DNA of 64,000 bases, from assembly GCF_001112925.1 (NCBI RefSeq), contig NZ_CPYD01000001.1, positions 434,001 to 498,000 of the forward strand, read 5' to 3'. Under the pieces are notes generated by a model. The model had not been told where the DNA came from. It did no database searches and was given only the letters and a program-made list of their open reading frames with translations. The position numbers and the translations under genes were made by a program. The stretch comes from Yersinia nurmii (GTDB taxonomy: Bacteria; Pseudomonadota; Gammaproteobacteria; Enterobacterales; Enterobacteriaceae). Positions 17,965 to 28,227 of the stretch are shown here, piece after piece. The first letter of the stretch is position 1. Every line of letters begins with the position of its first letter.

Positions 17965-20247
17965 GTACTTACCGTCTTTCTGCTCGGAGCCTTCCAGAAT
18001 CTTCTCGAAACCTGGGAATTTTTCACCCCATTCCGCGATGCTCTGGATATAGCGCAGCCAAGGCTCATCGTTAGAACCAAAGCTTTCCCCCGGCATGATA
18101 ATAGGGATGCCCGGTGGGTAAGGAATAACCCCAACCGCTGAAATACGACCCGCCAGTTTATCAATCGGCAGTAATTCACACCGGCCTGCCATATGATCCT
18201 GGAATGCTTTACGCGGCAAAGTAACCGGTTTTGGTAAATTGCTGAAAGCTTCAGATTGCAATTTATCCATTTCGCTGGTTTTCATGTGGGCGAACATGTC
18301 GTCACACAGGTCTTTCAGCCCCATTTTGCCATATTGCTGCGGGTAGTTTTTCGCCAGTTCCGGCAGACACAGGGCAATAGGCGTGTTGTCATCGTAGTGC
18401 TGTTTGAATTCCAGCAATACGTTGATCAAGGTCCCCCATTTCCCTTTAGTTACGCCGACGGAGAACAGGCACAGCACCATAAAATCGGTGGTACGAGAAG
18501 GTACAATCCCTTTCTCACCGAGGTAGGCCGTTACCACCGCCGCTGGAATCCCTTTGTCCAGCATTTTGCCGTCGTCACCCATGCCCGGCACCATAATGCC
18601 GGCTTTAATTGGGTCCAACATGCACCAATCGTCTTCCAATTGATCGAAGCCGTGCCAGTTTTCACCCGGTTTCAATACCCAACAAGATGGATCTGTTGCC
18701 AGCTGCTCGCGAGAGGCCTGCGCAAACGGCACTTTCTTACCCGTTTTCGTATCGGTAATTTCCGGTGCGTTCCACGGCTTGAAGAACCATTCCCCTTGCT
18801 TAGCGAAAGTATCATGGGCTCTAGCCAGCGCCAGACGAAAATCGACCGCTTCGTTAATCACTTCCTGCGTCAGAGCGTGCCCTTGCTCGCCGTCCATCAT
18901 GGCTGCGCCAACTTCGTTCGCGGCAATAATGGCGTACAGCGGAGAAGTGGTCGATTGCAGCATGTAGGACTCGTTAAAACGAGAATGCTCAATCGGTTTC
19001 TTACCGTTACGCACGTGGATATAAGAAGCCTGAGACAACGCTGCCAACAGTTTATGGGTTGATTGGGTCGCAAAGACCGTTGGACCATCGGGATCGTGAT
19101 CCGCCGGATTACCGCGCATTGCATAGCGATCCCGATACATTGGATTGAAGCGGGCATAAGCATACCAGGCTTCATCAAAGTGAATCTGATCAACGCTTTC
19201 CGCCAACAGATCCTGCGCCTGTTTAGCGTTGTAGCACATACCGTCATAGGTACAGTTAGTGACTACGGCATAGACCGGCTTTGTACTGTTAACCTGTGAT
19301 TTCAATGGATTTTGCTCAATTTTCTGCTGGATAGACTCCGACTTGAATTGAGACTTAGGAATCGGCCCGATAATGCCGTAGCGGTTACGGGTAGGAATAA
19401 AGAACACCGGCAGCGCGCCGGTCATGACCAATCCTTGCTCAATGGATTTGTGACAGTTACGGTCACACAGAGCAACTTCTTTCTCTCCGACTACCGCCGC
19501 CATAATCGCGCGGTTAGAACCGGAGGTCCCGTTCAGCATGGAATAGCTCATATGCGCCCCGAAAACGCGGGCGGCGTAAGCTTCTGAATCTTTGATTGGA
19601 CCGCTGTGATCCAGCAGCGAACCCAATGATTCACGTTCGATACCGGTATCGGTACGGAACAGATTTTCACCGAAGAAATCGAGGAACTCGCGGCCTACTG
19701 CCGTTTTACTGAATGCAACCCCGCCCTGATGGCCGGGAGCGGCCCAGGAGTATTCCGGGTTATCTTCGGTATATTGGAAAAGTGCTTTGGTAAACGGCGG
19801 CAGCAACTGTTCATAATATTTTACGATCAGCGCATGGGCGCGAGCGGCAATAAATTCAGCGGTATCTTCATGCATCCAGACAAATTCATTCACCAAACGC
19901 ATGGTTTCCAGGCTAAGGCTATCAATACAAGAATGCTCTGCCATCAGTAATACCGGCACATCCTTATTGCGGCGGCGAATTTCTTTTAGTAGCGCGGAAG
20001 CCTGGCTGTGGGAAGCATCGTCGTTGCCACCGGATGTCCAATCGACAAAAATACAACACAAAGAAGAGTCTGAAGCGACCGTAGCAATACCGTCTTCAAA
20101 GGTCGCGGCGGCGATAACATTGAAATTAATGTCTCTCAGGGCTTCAATCAGTTCGTTAACGGCTCGTCCATTCGCGGTATTGGCTTCGAGAATATTACTG
20201 TCCACCACCAAAACGTTGCGTTTTTTGTGACTACTTAAATCAATCAT
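17941..20247 (-). CDS. adiA: Biodegradative (acid-inducible) arginine decarboxylase AdiA
   Basis: A 768-residue PLP-dependent fold-type I decarboxylase that converts arginine to agmatine plus CO2, consuming a cytoplasmic proton. It has an N-terminal wing domain (about 1-140) and the PLP core with STHKLL (Lys399 as the Schiff-base lysine), followed by a C-terminal domain. Motifs such as WAAPGHQGGVAFSKT, ENLFRTDTGIERESLGSLLDHSG and RNRYGIIGPI follow E. coli AdiA (755 residues) closely. The immediate upstream gene is the arginine/agmatine antiporter adiC, so the substrate assignment is firm. The extreme 3' end carries a tandem duplication that defines the stop codon. Confidence 0.94.
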   Translation of the reverse strand: MIDLSSHKKRNVLVVDSNILEANTANGRAVNELIEALRDINFNVIAAATFEDGIATVASDSSLCCIFVDWTSGGNDDASHSQASALLKEIRRRNKDVPVLLMAEHSCIDSLSLETMRLVNEFVWMHEDTAEFIAARAHALIVKYYEQLLPPFTKALFQYTEDNPEYSWAAPGHQGGVAFSKTAVGREFLDFFGENLFRTDTGIERESLGSLLDHSGPIKDSEAYAARVFGAHMSYSMLNGTSGSNRAIMAAVVGEKEVALCDRNCHKSIEQGLVMTGALPVFFIPTRNRYGIIGPIPKSQFKSESIQQKIEQNPLKSQVNSTKPVYAVVTNCTYDGMCYNAKQAQDLLAESVDQIHFDEAWYAYARFNPMYRDRYAMRGNPADHDPDGPTVFATQSTHKLLAALSQASYIHVRNGKKPIEHSRFNESYMLQSTTSPLYAIIAANEVGAAMMDGEQGHALTQEVINEAVDFRLALARAHDTFAKQGEWFFKPWNAPEITDTKTGKKVPFAQASREQLATDPSCWVLKPGENWHGFDQLEDDWCMLDPIKAGIMVPGMGDDGKMLDKGIPAAVVTAYLGEKGIVPSRTTDFMVLCLFSVGVTKGKWGTLINVLLEFKQHYDDNTPIALCLPELAKNYPQQYGKMGLKDLCDDMFAHMKTSEMDKLQSEAFSNLPKPVTLPRKAFQDHMAGRCELLPIDKLAGRISAVGVIPYPPGIPIIMPGESFGSNDEPWLRYIQSIAEWGEKFPGFEKILEGSEQKDGKYYIWVLNK

Positions 20248-20291
20248 CGTAGTTGTCCTTGTTATAAGACTAAAACATCAGATTCATGTTT

Positions 20292-20313
20292 CCCCGCCCC
20301 TTTCGGCGCGGGG
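20292..20313 (-). terminator. Intercistronic GC-rich hairpin between adiC and adiA
   Basis: CCCCGC (20292-20297) pairs with GCGGGG (20308-20313) in the 73-bp gap between adiC and adiA. There is no U-run after it on the minus strand. It may be a partial terminator or an mRNA-stabilising hairpin that sets the adiA:adiC ratio. Confidence 0.4.
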
Positions 20314-20320
20314 TGATGAA

Positions 20321-21655
20321 TTAATTGCTTTTATCCAATGGAGCATCCAACGGGAACGGGTTTTTGTGGGTACGGTTATAGTTAAATGTATAAAGTGCAG
20401 TGATAACCATGAGTACCACAAATGACCACATCACTTCTTTTGCACCGGAGCCCACCACAGCCCAAATACAGTAAACAAACGCAACCATGGTAATGGCGAT
20501 ATAGGTATTGATCTGTTTGCCCAAATGCCCGTGACCCAGTAGTAGCAAGGCCGCACAGGTATAGATATAAGGCACCAAAGTGAATATGACCGAAACTGAA
20601 GAGACCAGACCAAATTCTTTCGCCGCGTTTGGCGAAATGCTGCTGATTTGGAAGATAGTCATTAATACGCCAAGAATAAGCAACCCGGCTACCGGCGTAC
20701 CGGCTTTATTGACCTTACCGAAAATCGGTGGAAACAGACCGTCATCCGCTGCAGCTTTGGCTGTTTGACCCGCTACCAGCGTCCAGCCCCCCAGTGAACC
20801 TAAACAACCGGCTGCAGCACACAGGGAAACCACGGCACCCGCGGTATCACCCAACGCTAAACGAGCCGCATCACCGAAAGGCGAGGCAGAAACGCGCAGC
20901 GCGGCGTTCGGGATCATCCCCATAATGGCGGTACTGGACAGGACGTAACATACCGCTGCGATCAATACGCCGCCGACGGTAGCAATAGGTACGTTGCGTT
21001 TAGGATTTTTAACTACCCCAGCGGCTACAGAGGCGGTTTCAACCCCAATAAATGACCACAAAGTCACGTTTAAAGTGCTTTGAATCGCGCTGAAAGTCCC
21101 TAGTCCGCTGACGTTCCATGCCTCCATGTAGGTCTCGCCTTTGAACCAGAACCAGCCAAACAGCGCAACCCCGACTATCGGGATTAATGCCAGTGAGGTG
21201 GCGACAGCCTGAACCCGCGTAATCATTTTAGGACCGACAATATTCAGCCCAACAAATATCCACAGGAACACTACGCAAGTGATGGTTAATACCATAGGTT
21301 CTTTTAAAATTGGGAAGAAATAACTGAGGTAACCTACCCCAATTACCACCATGGCAATATTCCCAATCCAGCAGGCCAACCAATAAAGTACGTTGGTCTG
21401 ATACCCTAAAAATGGCCCAAATGCGCGACGTGCATAGGCATAAGAACCACCGGGGCTATCATCTATGGATGACATCTTTGCGTAAACCATAGAAAGTGCT
21501 AGTGCACCAATAATAGTTACCAACCATCCCCAAATAGCTATCCCGCCGGTTGAGGCTAAGTTAGCAGGTAAAAGAAAAACGCCAGAGCCCATTATATTGC
21601 CTGCTACCATCAAGGTGACAGGAATTAGGCCCACCTTTTGATCATCTGTAGACAT
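20321..21655 (-). CDS. adiC: Arginine/agmatine antiporter AdiC
   Basis: A 444-residue APC-family antiporter with 12 membrane segments that exchanges external arginine for internal agmatine in extreme acid. It is almost collinear with E. coli AdiC (445). The unwound TM1 motif [20 protein letters not shown], the tryptophan of [10 protein letters not shown] and the gating tryptophan of [21 protein letters not shown] are intact. The preferred start is at 21655 ([16 protein letters not shown]). It is the first gene of adiC-adiA. The E. coli regulator adiY, which lies between adiA and adiC there, is absent here. Confidence 0.96.
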   Translation of the reverse strand: MSTDDQKVGLIPVTLMVAGNIMGSGVFLLPANLASTGGIAIWGWLVTIIGALALSMVYAKMSSIDDSPGGSYAYARRAFGPFLGYQTNVLYWLACWIGNIAMVVIGVGYLSYFFPILKEPMVLTITCVVFLWIFVGLNIVGPKMITRVQAVATSLALIPIVGVALFGWFWFKGETYMEAWNVSGLGTFSAIQSTLNVTLWSFIGVETASVAAGVVKNPKRNVPIATVGGVLIAAVCYVLSSTAIMGMIPNAALRVSASPFGDAARLALGDTAGAVVSLCAAAGCLGSLGGWTLVAGQTAKAAADDGLFPPIFGKVNKAGTPVAGLLILGVLMTIFQISSISPNAAKEFGLVSSVSVIFTLVPYIYTCAALLLLGHGHLGKQINTYIAITMVAFVYCIWAVVGSGAKEVMWSFVVLMVITALYTFNYNRTHKNPFPLDAPLDKSN

Positions 21656-22402
21656 AGGTAATCCTTACAAACCCCCAGGAATGGGATGAAATAATGAGTA
21701 ATAACCGCATGCGTATTTAAAGATAGACGATAAAATTTATAAAGAAAGAAAATAAATAATCTAGAAAAATTTTAATCCTGATCAAAAAAACATGACACAA
21801 CAACCAATTAGGCAGGTGGAAAATCCGTAAATTTTCGAAATCGCAAAAAAACCTTAATAAAAAAAAGACAATAGCCAAAAAAATGAAATAACCACAACAC
21901 ATTGAAATAAATAAATAAATACCAATAATAAACAAATAAAAAACATTTTGACAACAATAAATTAACCGATTCAATTTTATAAATAAGCTAATTCATTGAT
22001 TAATAAAACATGACTTCGATACGATCGGAATCAATAAGATCAGATACAACAAGAATCGTAATATGTAAAAAAGAAGTTTGTATGCTTTTGTATACATTTG
22101 TAAACACATGAATTTACAGTTATCTTCAAATAATTTAATCACAGGAGATAACTATATTTTTATAGGGAATTAAACGGTGCTGTATGAATAGACATATTAG
22201 AAATTAATTATAATCAATCGAATTGATATAAATCAGATTTGAGTCACCCCTGACTTTAGAGGTTATTGAGTTATGAGGCGCGTTTTTTCTTGCCCCGACC
22301 ACAGTGAATAAATAAGTAAATTAATGCCGTTAATTAATTATTTTTATTTATGTTATAAACTCACTAAACCCTGTCTAGCCGCGAACATCCCCATCTCGTT
22401 AA
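21656..22402. other. AT-rich intergenic region upstream of adiC
   Basis: About 750 bp, very AT-rich compared with the neighbouring genes, with many A/T tracts. It holds the adiC promoter region and probably H-NS-bound DNA (inference). An ORF at 21717-21974 on the minus strand is a low-complexity F/I/L/Y-rich product expected from AT-rich DNA and is not called. Promoter elements could not be assigned with confidence. Confidence 0.5.
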
Positions 22403-22739
22403 TCAGCAAATATTTAGATAAAGAAGTGACGTAAAAAATTTCCAGCAATACGCTGCTAACGCCGCTGGAGCAGTTATTGCCACTTTAATTCCCTGTCTAA
22501 TTAAGGTTAATAACCACCAGATATATTTACCGAGCAAACTAGCGGCAATACGGATGCCGCCACTGTGCCAATAGATCTTCTTTCCATCCCAAGCTATCCG
22601 GCACCTGATGCACACCCTAAGCAATTAAATGCCCGCGTAAACACGGCCAGAATGGCTAGACGCCACTTTAATGCACTCAGTAAATAGGCCAGAAGATCAC
22701 CAAAGGCTCCAGAATATCGCTGAGGATAAAAAGCGTGAA
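22403..22739 (-). other. Possible decayed coding sequence downstream of yehW
   Basis: The minus strand after the yehW stop holds short open stretches in different frames: HAFYPQRYSGAFGDLLAYLL, ALKWRLAILAVFTRAF, then VPDSLGWKEDLLAQW, then ASLLGKYIWWLLTLIRQG and VAITAPAALAAYCWKF to 22403. They look protein-like and may be pieces of one frameshifted membrane protein gene. I cannot name the family, and the pieces may be chance. Confidence 0.3.
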
Positions 22740-23528
22740 TTACGGGTTATTCGACGGAGATATCAATTGTAACTCGCGCCAGGCCGCGAGTTTTCGCGTC
22801 CAGCGTTCAAACAACATATCGGTAATGATAGCTAACAGCGCTACAATCAAAGCGCCCTGAATAACATAAGCAGTATTAAAACCACTTAAACCGATAATGA
22901 TTGGAGAACCTAAGGTTTTGGTCCCTACCGTAGAAGCAATTGCGGCAGTCCCAATATTGATGATCACCGATGTGCGAATTCCCGCGACAATAACCGGAGC
23001 GGCGAGCGGCAATTCTACGCGCCATAAAATCTGTCTGGCACTCATCCCTACGCCTTGAGCGACTTCACGGGTGGCCTGAGATACGGATTCCAGCCCCGTC
23101 AACGTGCCTTGCAGAATCGGCAGCAACCCATAGAGTACCAATGCAATAATTGCCGGTTTCTCACTAAACCCCATCACCGGCACCGCGATAGCCAGCACAG
23201 CCACCGGCGGGAAGGTTTGCCCAATCGCCACCACCGTTTCAACTACCGAACGAAATTCCTTCCCTGCCGGACGCGTAACGGCAATGCCTGTCGCAACGCC
23301 AAAAAACACCGCGATCAGGCTGGAAATTAACACCAGCAACACGTGAGCTTCCAATAACGACCAGAACGTATCCTGCAAATAAATAGGACGATCGAGATCG
23401 GGGAACCAGGCCGCAAATAGGCCATGCAGCGATGTCATGCCAAATACCAATCCCAACAGCAGTAAAATTGCCCAGCTCAATGGATCGGTAACGCTACGCC
23501 ATAACCTACGGCAAAGAGATGAAGTCAT
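22740..23528 (-). CDS. yehW: Osmoprotectant-type ABC transporter permease YehW
   Basis: A 262-residue inner-membrane permease of the OpuB/ProW type with about six membrane segments and a docking loop ([24 protein letters not shown], about 154-177). It is the last gene of osmF-yehY-yehX-yehW, in the same order as E. coli, and overlaps yehX by 4 bp. In E. coli the system is a low-affinity glycine-betaine transporter under RpoS control. The substrate here is inferred from that. Confidence 0.92.
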   Translation of the reverse strand: MTSSLCRRLWRSVTDPLSWAILLLLGLVFGMTSLHGLFAAWFPDLDRPIYLQDTFWSLLEAHVLLVLISSLIAVFFGVATGIAVTRPAGKEFRSVVETVVAIGQTFPPVAVLAIAVPVMGFSEKPAIIALVLYGLLPILQGTLTGLESVSQATREVAQGVGMSARQILWRVELPLAAPVIVAGIRTSVIINIGTAAIASTVGTKTLGSPIIIGLSGFNTAYVIQGALIVALLAIITDMLFERWTRKLAAWRELQLISPSNNP

Positions 23529-24463
23529 GGTTGCTCCTGACTGGCGATCAGATCGGAAAAATAGAGCACGCCGAGAGGCTGTGATAATTCGTCGATCACC
23601 TGCAATCTATCGGCTTTACGTGAGACAAACAGCGAAAGCGCTTCCCGCAGGCTGGTTGACGCTAAAATCGGCTCTCCCGCCACGCGTTCCCCAACCCTCA
23701 TACGCTGCGCCGCCCAACCAAGTGCCAACAGTTTGATCCCCAAATCGCTCCGGCCAAAGAAATCACGCACAAAATCGTTAGCCGGCTGCGTCAACATTTG
23801 AATTGGCGTGCCTTGCTGCACCACTTTCCCCTGATCCAATAGCACAATGCGATCGGCCAGATTCAAGGCTTCGTCAATATCATGGGTTACCAGCACTATG
23901 GTTCGGCCTGACATTTGGTGTATGCGGGCAATTTCAAACTGCAGCGCTGAGCGAGTCACCGGATCCAGCGCGCCGAAAGGTTCATCCATCAACAGCACTT
24001 CCGGGTCGGCAGCCAGCGCTCTGGCAACCCCAACCCGCTGCTGTTGCCCACCCGAAAGCTCATGGGGATAACGGTGGCGGAACTGATCCGCATCCAGTTG
24101 TAATAGATTCAATAACTCCGTGACCCGCTGGCGGATTTTCTCACGCGGCCATTTAAGCAGTTGCGGAACGGTGCCGATATTTTGCTCTACCGTCCAATGC
24201 GGAAACAGGCCGATAGATTGAATCGCATAGCCCATCCGGCGGCGCAAATCTTCGGGTTTGAATTTTTGAATTTCTTCACCGGCAAAATGAATTTGCCCTT
24301 CATCGTGCTCGATCAGCCGGTTAATCATTTTTAACGTCGTGGACTTACCCGATCCAGAAGTGCCGATCAAAACGGTAAACTCCCCTTTGGCAATATCCAG
24401 TGAGAGATTATCTACCGCCAGTTTGCCGGCAAAATATTTACTAACCTGATAAAAATGAATCAT
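23525..24463 (-). CDS. yehX: Osmoprotectant-type ABC transporter ATPase YehX
   Basis: A 312-residue ATPase (E. coli 308). It has Walker [10 protein letters not shown] (about 34-42), the signature [19 protein letters not shown], Walker [14 protein letters not shown], and a C-terminal CBS-like extension from about residue 240. Its N-terminal half is very close to E. coli YehX ([12 protein letters not shown]). It overlaps yehY and yehW by 4 bp each, implying translational coupling. Confidence 0.94.
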   Translation of the reverse strand: MIHFYQVSKYFAGKLAVDNLSLDIAKGEFTVLIGTSGSGKSTTLKMINRLIEHDEGQIHFAGEEIQKFKPEDLRRRMGYAIQSIGLFPHWTVEQNIGTVPQLLKWPREKIRQRVTELLNLLQLDADQFRHRYPHELSGGQQQRVGVARALAADPEVLLMDEPFGALDPVTRSALQFEIARIHQMSGRTIVLVTHDIDEALNLADRIVLLDQGKVVQQGTPIQMLTQPANDFVRDFFGRSDLGIKLLALGWAAQRMRVGERVAGEPILASTSLREALSLFVSRKADRLQVIDELSQPLGVLYFSDLIASQEQP

Positions 24464-25614
24464 CGGCGGGTAACATCCAGAAAAGAAACCATAAATTTAA
24501 ACAGTGAATCAACAACGATGGCCATCACTATCACCGGTATAACCCCCAACAACACCAAATCCAATGCGCTGCTTAACAAGCCCTGAAACACGATAGCGCC
24601 TAATCCACCGGCACCAATCAAGGCTGCAACCACCGCTAATCCAACGGTTTGCACTGCCACAATGCGAATGCCCGATAGAATCAACGGCAACGCCAGCGGG
24701 ATCTGTACCCGAACAAACAGTTGGCTGCCGGTCATCCCCATTCCCCTCGCCGATTCCATCACGCTATCCGGTATGCTTTCCAATCCGGCGACCACGCTGC
24801 GAACCAACGGCAGCAAGGCGTAAAGTACCAACGCTATAATTGCTGGAGCCAGACCGATCCCACTCACCCCCAGCTCTGCTAGCCACGGCCAAGCTGCGGC
24901 TAACCCCGCCAACGGCGCGATCAACAAACCAAATAACGCAATAGAAGGCACCGTCTGGATGATATTGAGCACAGAAAAAATAGCGGTTTTCAGGCGATAA
25001 GAACGAAAGCACAGCATCCCAAGCGGGATTCCCAGCAAAACGGTAGGAATAACCGTCGCCAGCAAAATTCCGAGGTGCTGCCAGAAGGCGTCAGCGAAGA
25101 CGTCCTGTCGGTTGGCATATTCCTTCATCAGCGATAGCTGATCCAACTGACCGATAAACAACAGAATAATCACAGGGGCGAGTACCTGCACGCTGGCTAA
25201 CATACGCCACAGCGGACTGGACATTGCCCTAGAAAGGCTATCGACGGCAATCAGAAAGGTTAATCCGGCCATGAGCCAGAAAGCGCCGCTCAGCGAAGTG
25301 CGAACCAAACTTTCTTCGCTACCGGAAAGCTGAAAGGCAGTAAATCCCGCCAACCAGACCAAACCGAAAAGCAGCAACTCCGCCATCAGGACAATGGCCG
25401 CGTAAATCCAAGGCTGAGGGGAAACAAAAGAAAGGGCAATCAAAGCGATAACAGGCAACAGTACTAACCCCGCAGGCCCATGTAATAAAGACAAGAAGGC
25501 GATACCCTGCCCTGAAATCAACCGATTCGGCGCGTGGCTGAGAAAAGGAAGCCCGGCACCTGCCAAAATCAGCAATATCACCAGCGCCAGCAGCACGCGG
25601 TTTTTGACTAACAT
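24460..25614 (-). CDS. yehY: Osmoprotectant-type ABC transporter permease YehY
   Basis: A 384-residue permease with an N-terminal extension of about five membrane helices before the conserved OpuB-type domain, as in E. coli YehY (385). Conserved stretches are LSLMKEYANRQDVF, NIIQTVPSIALFGLLIAPLAGL and GAIVFQGLLSSALDLVLLGV. The start is uncertain: TTG at 25620 has the better distance to GGAG, while the ATG at 25614 was chosen because it is a standard codon. It overlaps yehX by 4 bp. Confidence 0.92.
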   Translation of the reverse strand: MLVKNRVLLALVILLILAGAGLPFLSHAPNRLISGQGIAFLSLLHGPAGLVLLPVIALIALSFVSPQPWIYAAIVLMAELLLFGLVWLAGFTAFQLSGSEESLVRTSLSGAFWLMAGLTFLIAVDSLSRAMSSPLWRMLASVQVLAPVIILLFIGQLDQLSLMKEYANRQDVFADAFWQHLGILLATVIPTVLLGIPLGMLCFRSYRLKTAIFSVLNIIQTVPSIALFGLLIAPLAGLAAAWPWLAELGVSGIGLAPAIIALVLYALLPLVRSVVAGLESIPDSVMESARGMGMTGSQLFVRVQIPLALPLILSGIRIVAVQTVGLAVVAALIGAGGLGAIVFQGLLSSALDLVLLGVIPVIVMAIVVDSLFKFMVSFLDVTRR

Positions 25615-25680
25615 AAACAAAAAGTCTCCATGACCGGCTAAAGATGCAATCCGTCGCCGGTCAGTATTTCATTACGAGGA

Positions 25681-26613
25681 TTAACCTTTGATAAACCCTT
25701 TCTCTTTTAGATAGCTCGCGGCAACCTTCTTCGCGTCCTGTCCTTCTACAGCAATTCGCGCATTCAGTTTTTGCAGGGTTGGGCCATCGAGAGTTGCAAA
25801 AACCGGATTCAACACGGCAGGAATTTCAGGATGCTGCTTCAGCGTTGCTTCCCGGATAATCGGCGCCGGGGCATAAATCGGTTGTACGCCTTTAGGGTCG
25901 GTCAGCGTTTGTAAGCCCAAAGCGGCCACCGGGCCGTCAGTACCGTAAGCCATCGCCGCATTCACGCCGGAGGTTTGCTCCGCTGCCGCTTTAATGGTGA
26001 CAGCCGTATCGCCTCCTGCCAGCGACAGCAGTTGGTCCTGAGTTAATTTGAAGCCATACGCCTGTTCAAACGCAGGTAATGCATCTGGTCGTTCAATAAA
26101 TTCTGCCGACGCCGCCAGTTTGAACTGACCGCCATCGCTTATCCATTTTCCTAAATCAGCCAGCGTCTTAAGATTATTTTGACTGGCTAAATCCTGACGA
26201 ACCGCAATGGTCCAGGTATTGTTTGCTGGCGCTGCATCCAGCCAGACCAGTTTATTTTTTTCATAATCCAGCGCTTTGACTTTCTCGTAACCAGCCTTCG
26301 CGTTTTTCCACGCTGGATCTTTTTCATCCGAGAAGAAAAAGGCACCGTTACCGGTATATTCAGGATAGATATCAATCTCACCCGCACTGATAGCCGCTCG
26401 CACCACTTTGGTCGTCCCCAACTGAGATTTGTTGGTGGTTTTAATATTATTGGCCTCCAGAACTTGCACAATAATATTGCCCAGCAGCGAGCCTTCAGTA
26501 TCAATTTTAGACCCCACACGCACGCTATCTGCCGCCTGTGCCAGACCGGTCGTCAGGCTTAACATGATGGTTGCCAGTGCTATAACAGGTCTAAAGGTAA
26601 GGGTTAGTGCCAT
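25681..26613 (-). CDS. osmF: Osmoprotectant ABC transporter substrate-binding protein OsmF (YehZ)
   Basis: A periplasmic binding protein of the OpuAC/glycine-betaine type, 310 residues from the ATG at 26613. That start has AGAGGC upstream and a standard signal peptide (cleavage after LAQA). The upstream ATG at 26631 has no ribosome binding site. Family motifs are VRVGSKIDTEGSLLGNI and DIYPEYTGNG, which carries the aromatic/acidic residues that form the betaine cage. It is the first gene of the four-gene operon, 67 bp before yehY. Confidence 0.92.
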   Translation of the reverse strand: MALTLTFRPVIALATIMLSLTTGLAQAADSVRVGSKIDTEGSLLGNIIVQVLEANNIKTTNKSQLGTTKVVRAAISAGEIDIYPEYTGNGAFFFSDEKDPAWKNAKAGYEKVKALDYEKNKLVWLDAAPANNTWTIAVRQDLASQNNLKTLADLGKWISDGGQFKLAASAEFIERPDALPAFEQAYGFKLTQDQLLSLAGGDTAVTIKAAAEQTSGVNAAMAYGTDGPVAALGLQTLTDPKGVQPIYAPAPIIREATLKQHPEIPAVLNPVFATLDGPTLQKLNARIAVEGQDAKKVAASYLKEKGFIKG

Positions 26614-26814
26614 CGGTTTGCCTCTTATCATCGAAGGATTTTAATGGGTTACAGCGTTCTTTATGACCCAATAACTATTAACAAATCAATAACTATGTCG
26701 ACTTTATTTGCCTTAGTCGTTCATTTAATCCTCAGCGGCTATCCGTTAAACCCACGCAAACTTAGCCTATTCTCCCTGCTATCATCACGAGGGGAGTCAG
26801 CCTCACGGGTGAAT

Positions 26815-27030
26815 TTAAACCTTGTCCGACTGGAATGCGTACTCGCCTAACCATTCAGTATAGCCATTCACCACAAATCCCCCACTGCGCTGCTGATAAG
26901 CCAGATAAGCCCGTATCCATACTAAGACAACGGAAAAAATCAGAGCCAACGCGCAATAGGGAAAGATAGTGACGAGAGAAAAACCCCCGAGCCCAATTTA
27001 GATATATAGTTGTAAGCTAAACATTTTCAT
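26815..27030 (-). pseudogene. Small membrane protein ORF interrupted by one in-frame TAA
   Basis: On the minus strand an ATG at 27030 opens MKMFSLQLYI, then a TAA at 27000-26998. The same frame continues for 60 codons: IGLGGFSLVTIFPYCALALIF, SVVLVWIRAYLAYQQ, then GGFVVNGYTEWLGEYAFQSDKV, to a TAA at 26817-26815. The downstream part has a convincing membrane helix followed by an amphipathic, aromatic tail, but contains no ATG. It is either a recently broken small gene or a short protein started at a non-AUG codon. I do not recognise the family. It lies between osmF and sseA, antisense to the sseA leader. Confidence 0.45.
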
Positions 27031-27054
27031 TAACCCATGGACAGGTGACTTTCG

Positions 27055-27906
27055 ATGAACCCTTCTTTTCTGGTTAGCCCGCACTGGCTGGCTGAACATT
27101 TAGACGATAAACAAGTGGTTATTCTGGATGCCCGGCTGTCACCGCCGGGGCTGAACCCTAAACGCGATATTCAGGCCGAGTTTGAGCAAGGTCATATCCC
27201 AGGCGCGGTTTTCTTCAATATTGATGAGGTTTCCGACCACAATACCTCTCTGCCTCACATGTTGCCTAGCGCCGAAGCATTCGGTGAAGCCATGGGTAAA
27301 TTGGGTATCAACGACCAGCACACGATAGTGTTGTATGACGATGGCAACCTTTTCTCAGCCCCTCGAGGCTGGTGGACATTTCGCACTTTTGGCGCTCGTG
27401 ACGTTCGCGTGCTGGAAGGCGGTATTGAACAGTGGAAACAAGCCGGTTTGCCGCTGGCAAGCGGGTCAGCCAATCCAGAACCACAGTGGTTTACCGCCAC
27501 GCTAAACGAGAAATCGGTCAAAAATTCCGAGCAGGTTCTCGCCGCTATAGACGAACCTGACACGCAGATCTTGGACGCGCGCCCGGCGCCGCGATTTGCT
27601 GGCGCGGAACCGGAACCTCGCCCCGGCCTGCGATTAGGGCATATTCCAGGCAGCATCAATATTCCCTGGGGGCTGATGGTTGAACAAGGCCAGCTCAAGT
27701 CACCGGAAATTCTGCGGGATATTTTCCAATCTAACGGAGTGGATCTGGAAAAACCGATCATTGTTAGCTGTGGTTCCGGCGTAACCGCCGCGGTACTGGC
27801 ATTGGGGTTACACGCAGTAAAGGCTCGTTCTGTATCTTTATATGACGGTTCCTGGGCGGAATGGGGTGCATCGGACTTTCTGCCCGTTGAAGTTAGCGCC
27901 AGATAA
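27055..27906 (+). CDS. sseA: 3-mercaptopyruvate sulfurtransferase SseA
   Basis: A 283-residue tandem-rhodanese enzyme (E. coli 281) that transfers sulfur from 3-mercaptopyruvate to thiols or cyanide. The N-terminal rhodanese domain is inactive (about 8-130). The C-terminal domain carries the six-residue active loop CGSGVTA with catalytic Cys239, the CGS(G/T) form that separates mercaptopyruvate from thiosulfate enzymes. The start at 27055 is preceded by GGACAGGTGAC. A 10-bp inverted repeat ATGGCCGGAT / ATCCGGCCAT at 27931-27954 follows the stop. Confidence 0.95.
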   Translation: MNPSFLVSPHWLAEHLDDKQVVILDARLSPPGLNPKRDIQAEFEQGHIPGAVFFNIDEVSDHNTSLPHMLPSAEAFGEAMGKLGINDQHTIVLYDDGNLFSAPRGWWTFRTFGARDVRVLEGGIEQWKQAGLPLASGSANPEPQWFTATLNEKSVKNSEQVLAAIDEPDTQILDARPAPRFAGAEPEPRPGLRLGHIPGSINIPWGLMVEQGQLKSPEILRDIFQSNGVDLEKPIIVSCGSGVTAAVLALGLHAVKARSVSLYDGSWAEWGASDFLPVEVSAR

Positions 27907-27954
27907 CCTCTGCAATTATTAATAACCTAAATGGCCGGATTAATATCCGGCCAT

Positions 27955-28227
27955 TGTGGATTTAGATAAATAATATACTCCTAAAATAGATTACAAGCAG
28001 AGAGTAACCTCAATATTACGACCATCAAAATATATTATATTTAATAGGGGAAGATAAATTAATTTAGTCACTAAAAAACAAAAATAAATGAAAACCCTTT
28101 ATACAAACATCAAAGTCTATTAACTTCAATAACATTCCCAACAAGGTAGAGTAATAGTTCTGAACGAGAGTCAAAGCTATTCAATTCACCATTCGTTAAT
28201 TTATTTCATTTAAAAGATGGAAATACA
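27955..28227. other. AT-rich intergenic region, no gene seen
   Basis: About 270 bp between the convergent sseA and yehS genes. It is AT-rich with no supported ORF, promoter or RNA signal. Confidence 0.4.

Noticed and set aside
18256-19062. 268-codon plus-strand ORF inside adiA
   Set aside because: It is a reverse-strand shadow of adiA, which matches its family over the whole length.
21717-21974. 85-codon minus-strand ORF in the AT-rich region before adiC
   Set aside because: The product is almost entirely F, I, L and Y, as expected from AT-rich DNA. It has no ribosome binding site and no family-like motif.
26644-26850. 68-codon plus-strand ORF between osmF and sseA
   Set aside because: No ribosome binding site and no family-like sequence. 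The more protein-like frame in this stretch is on the minus strand.
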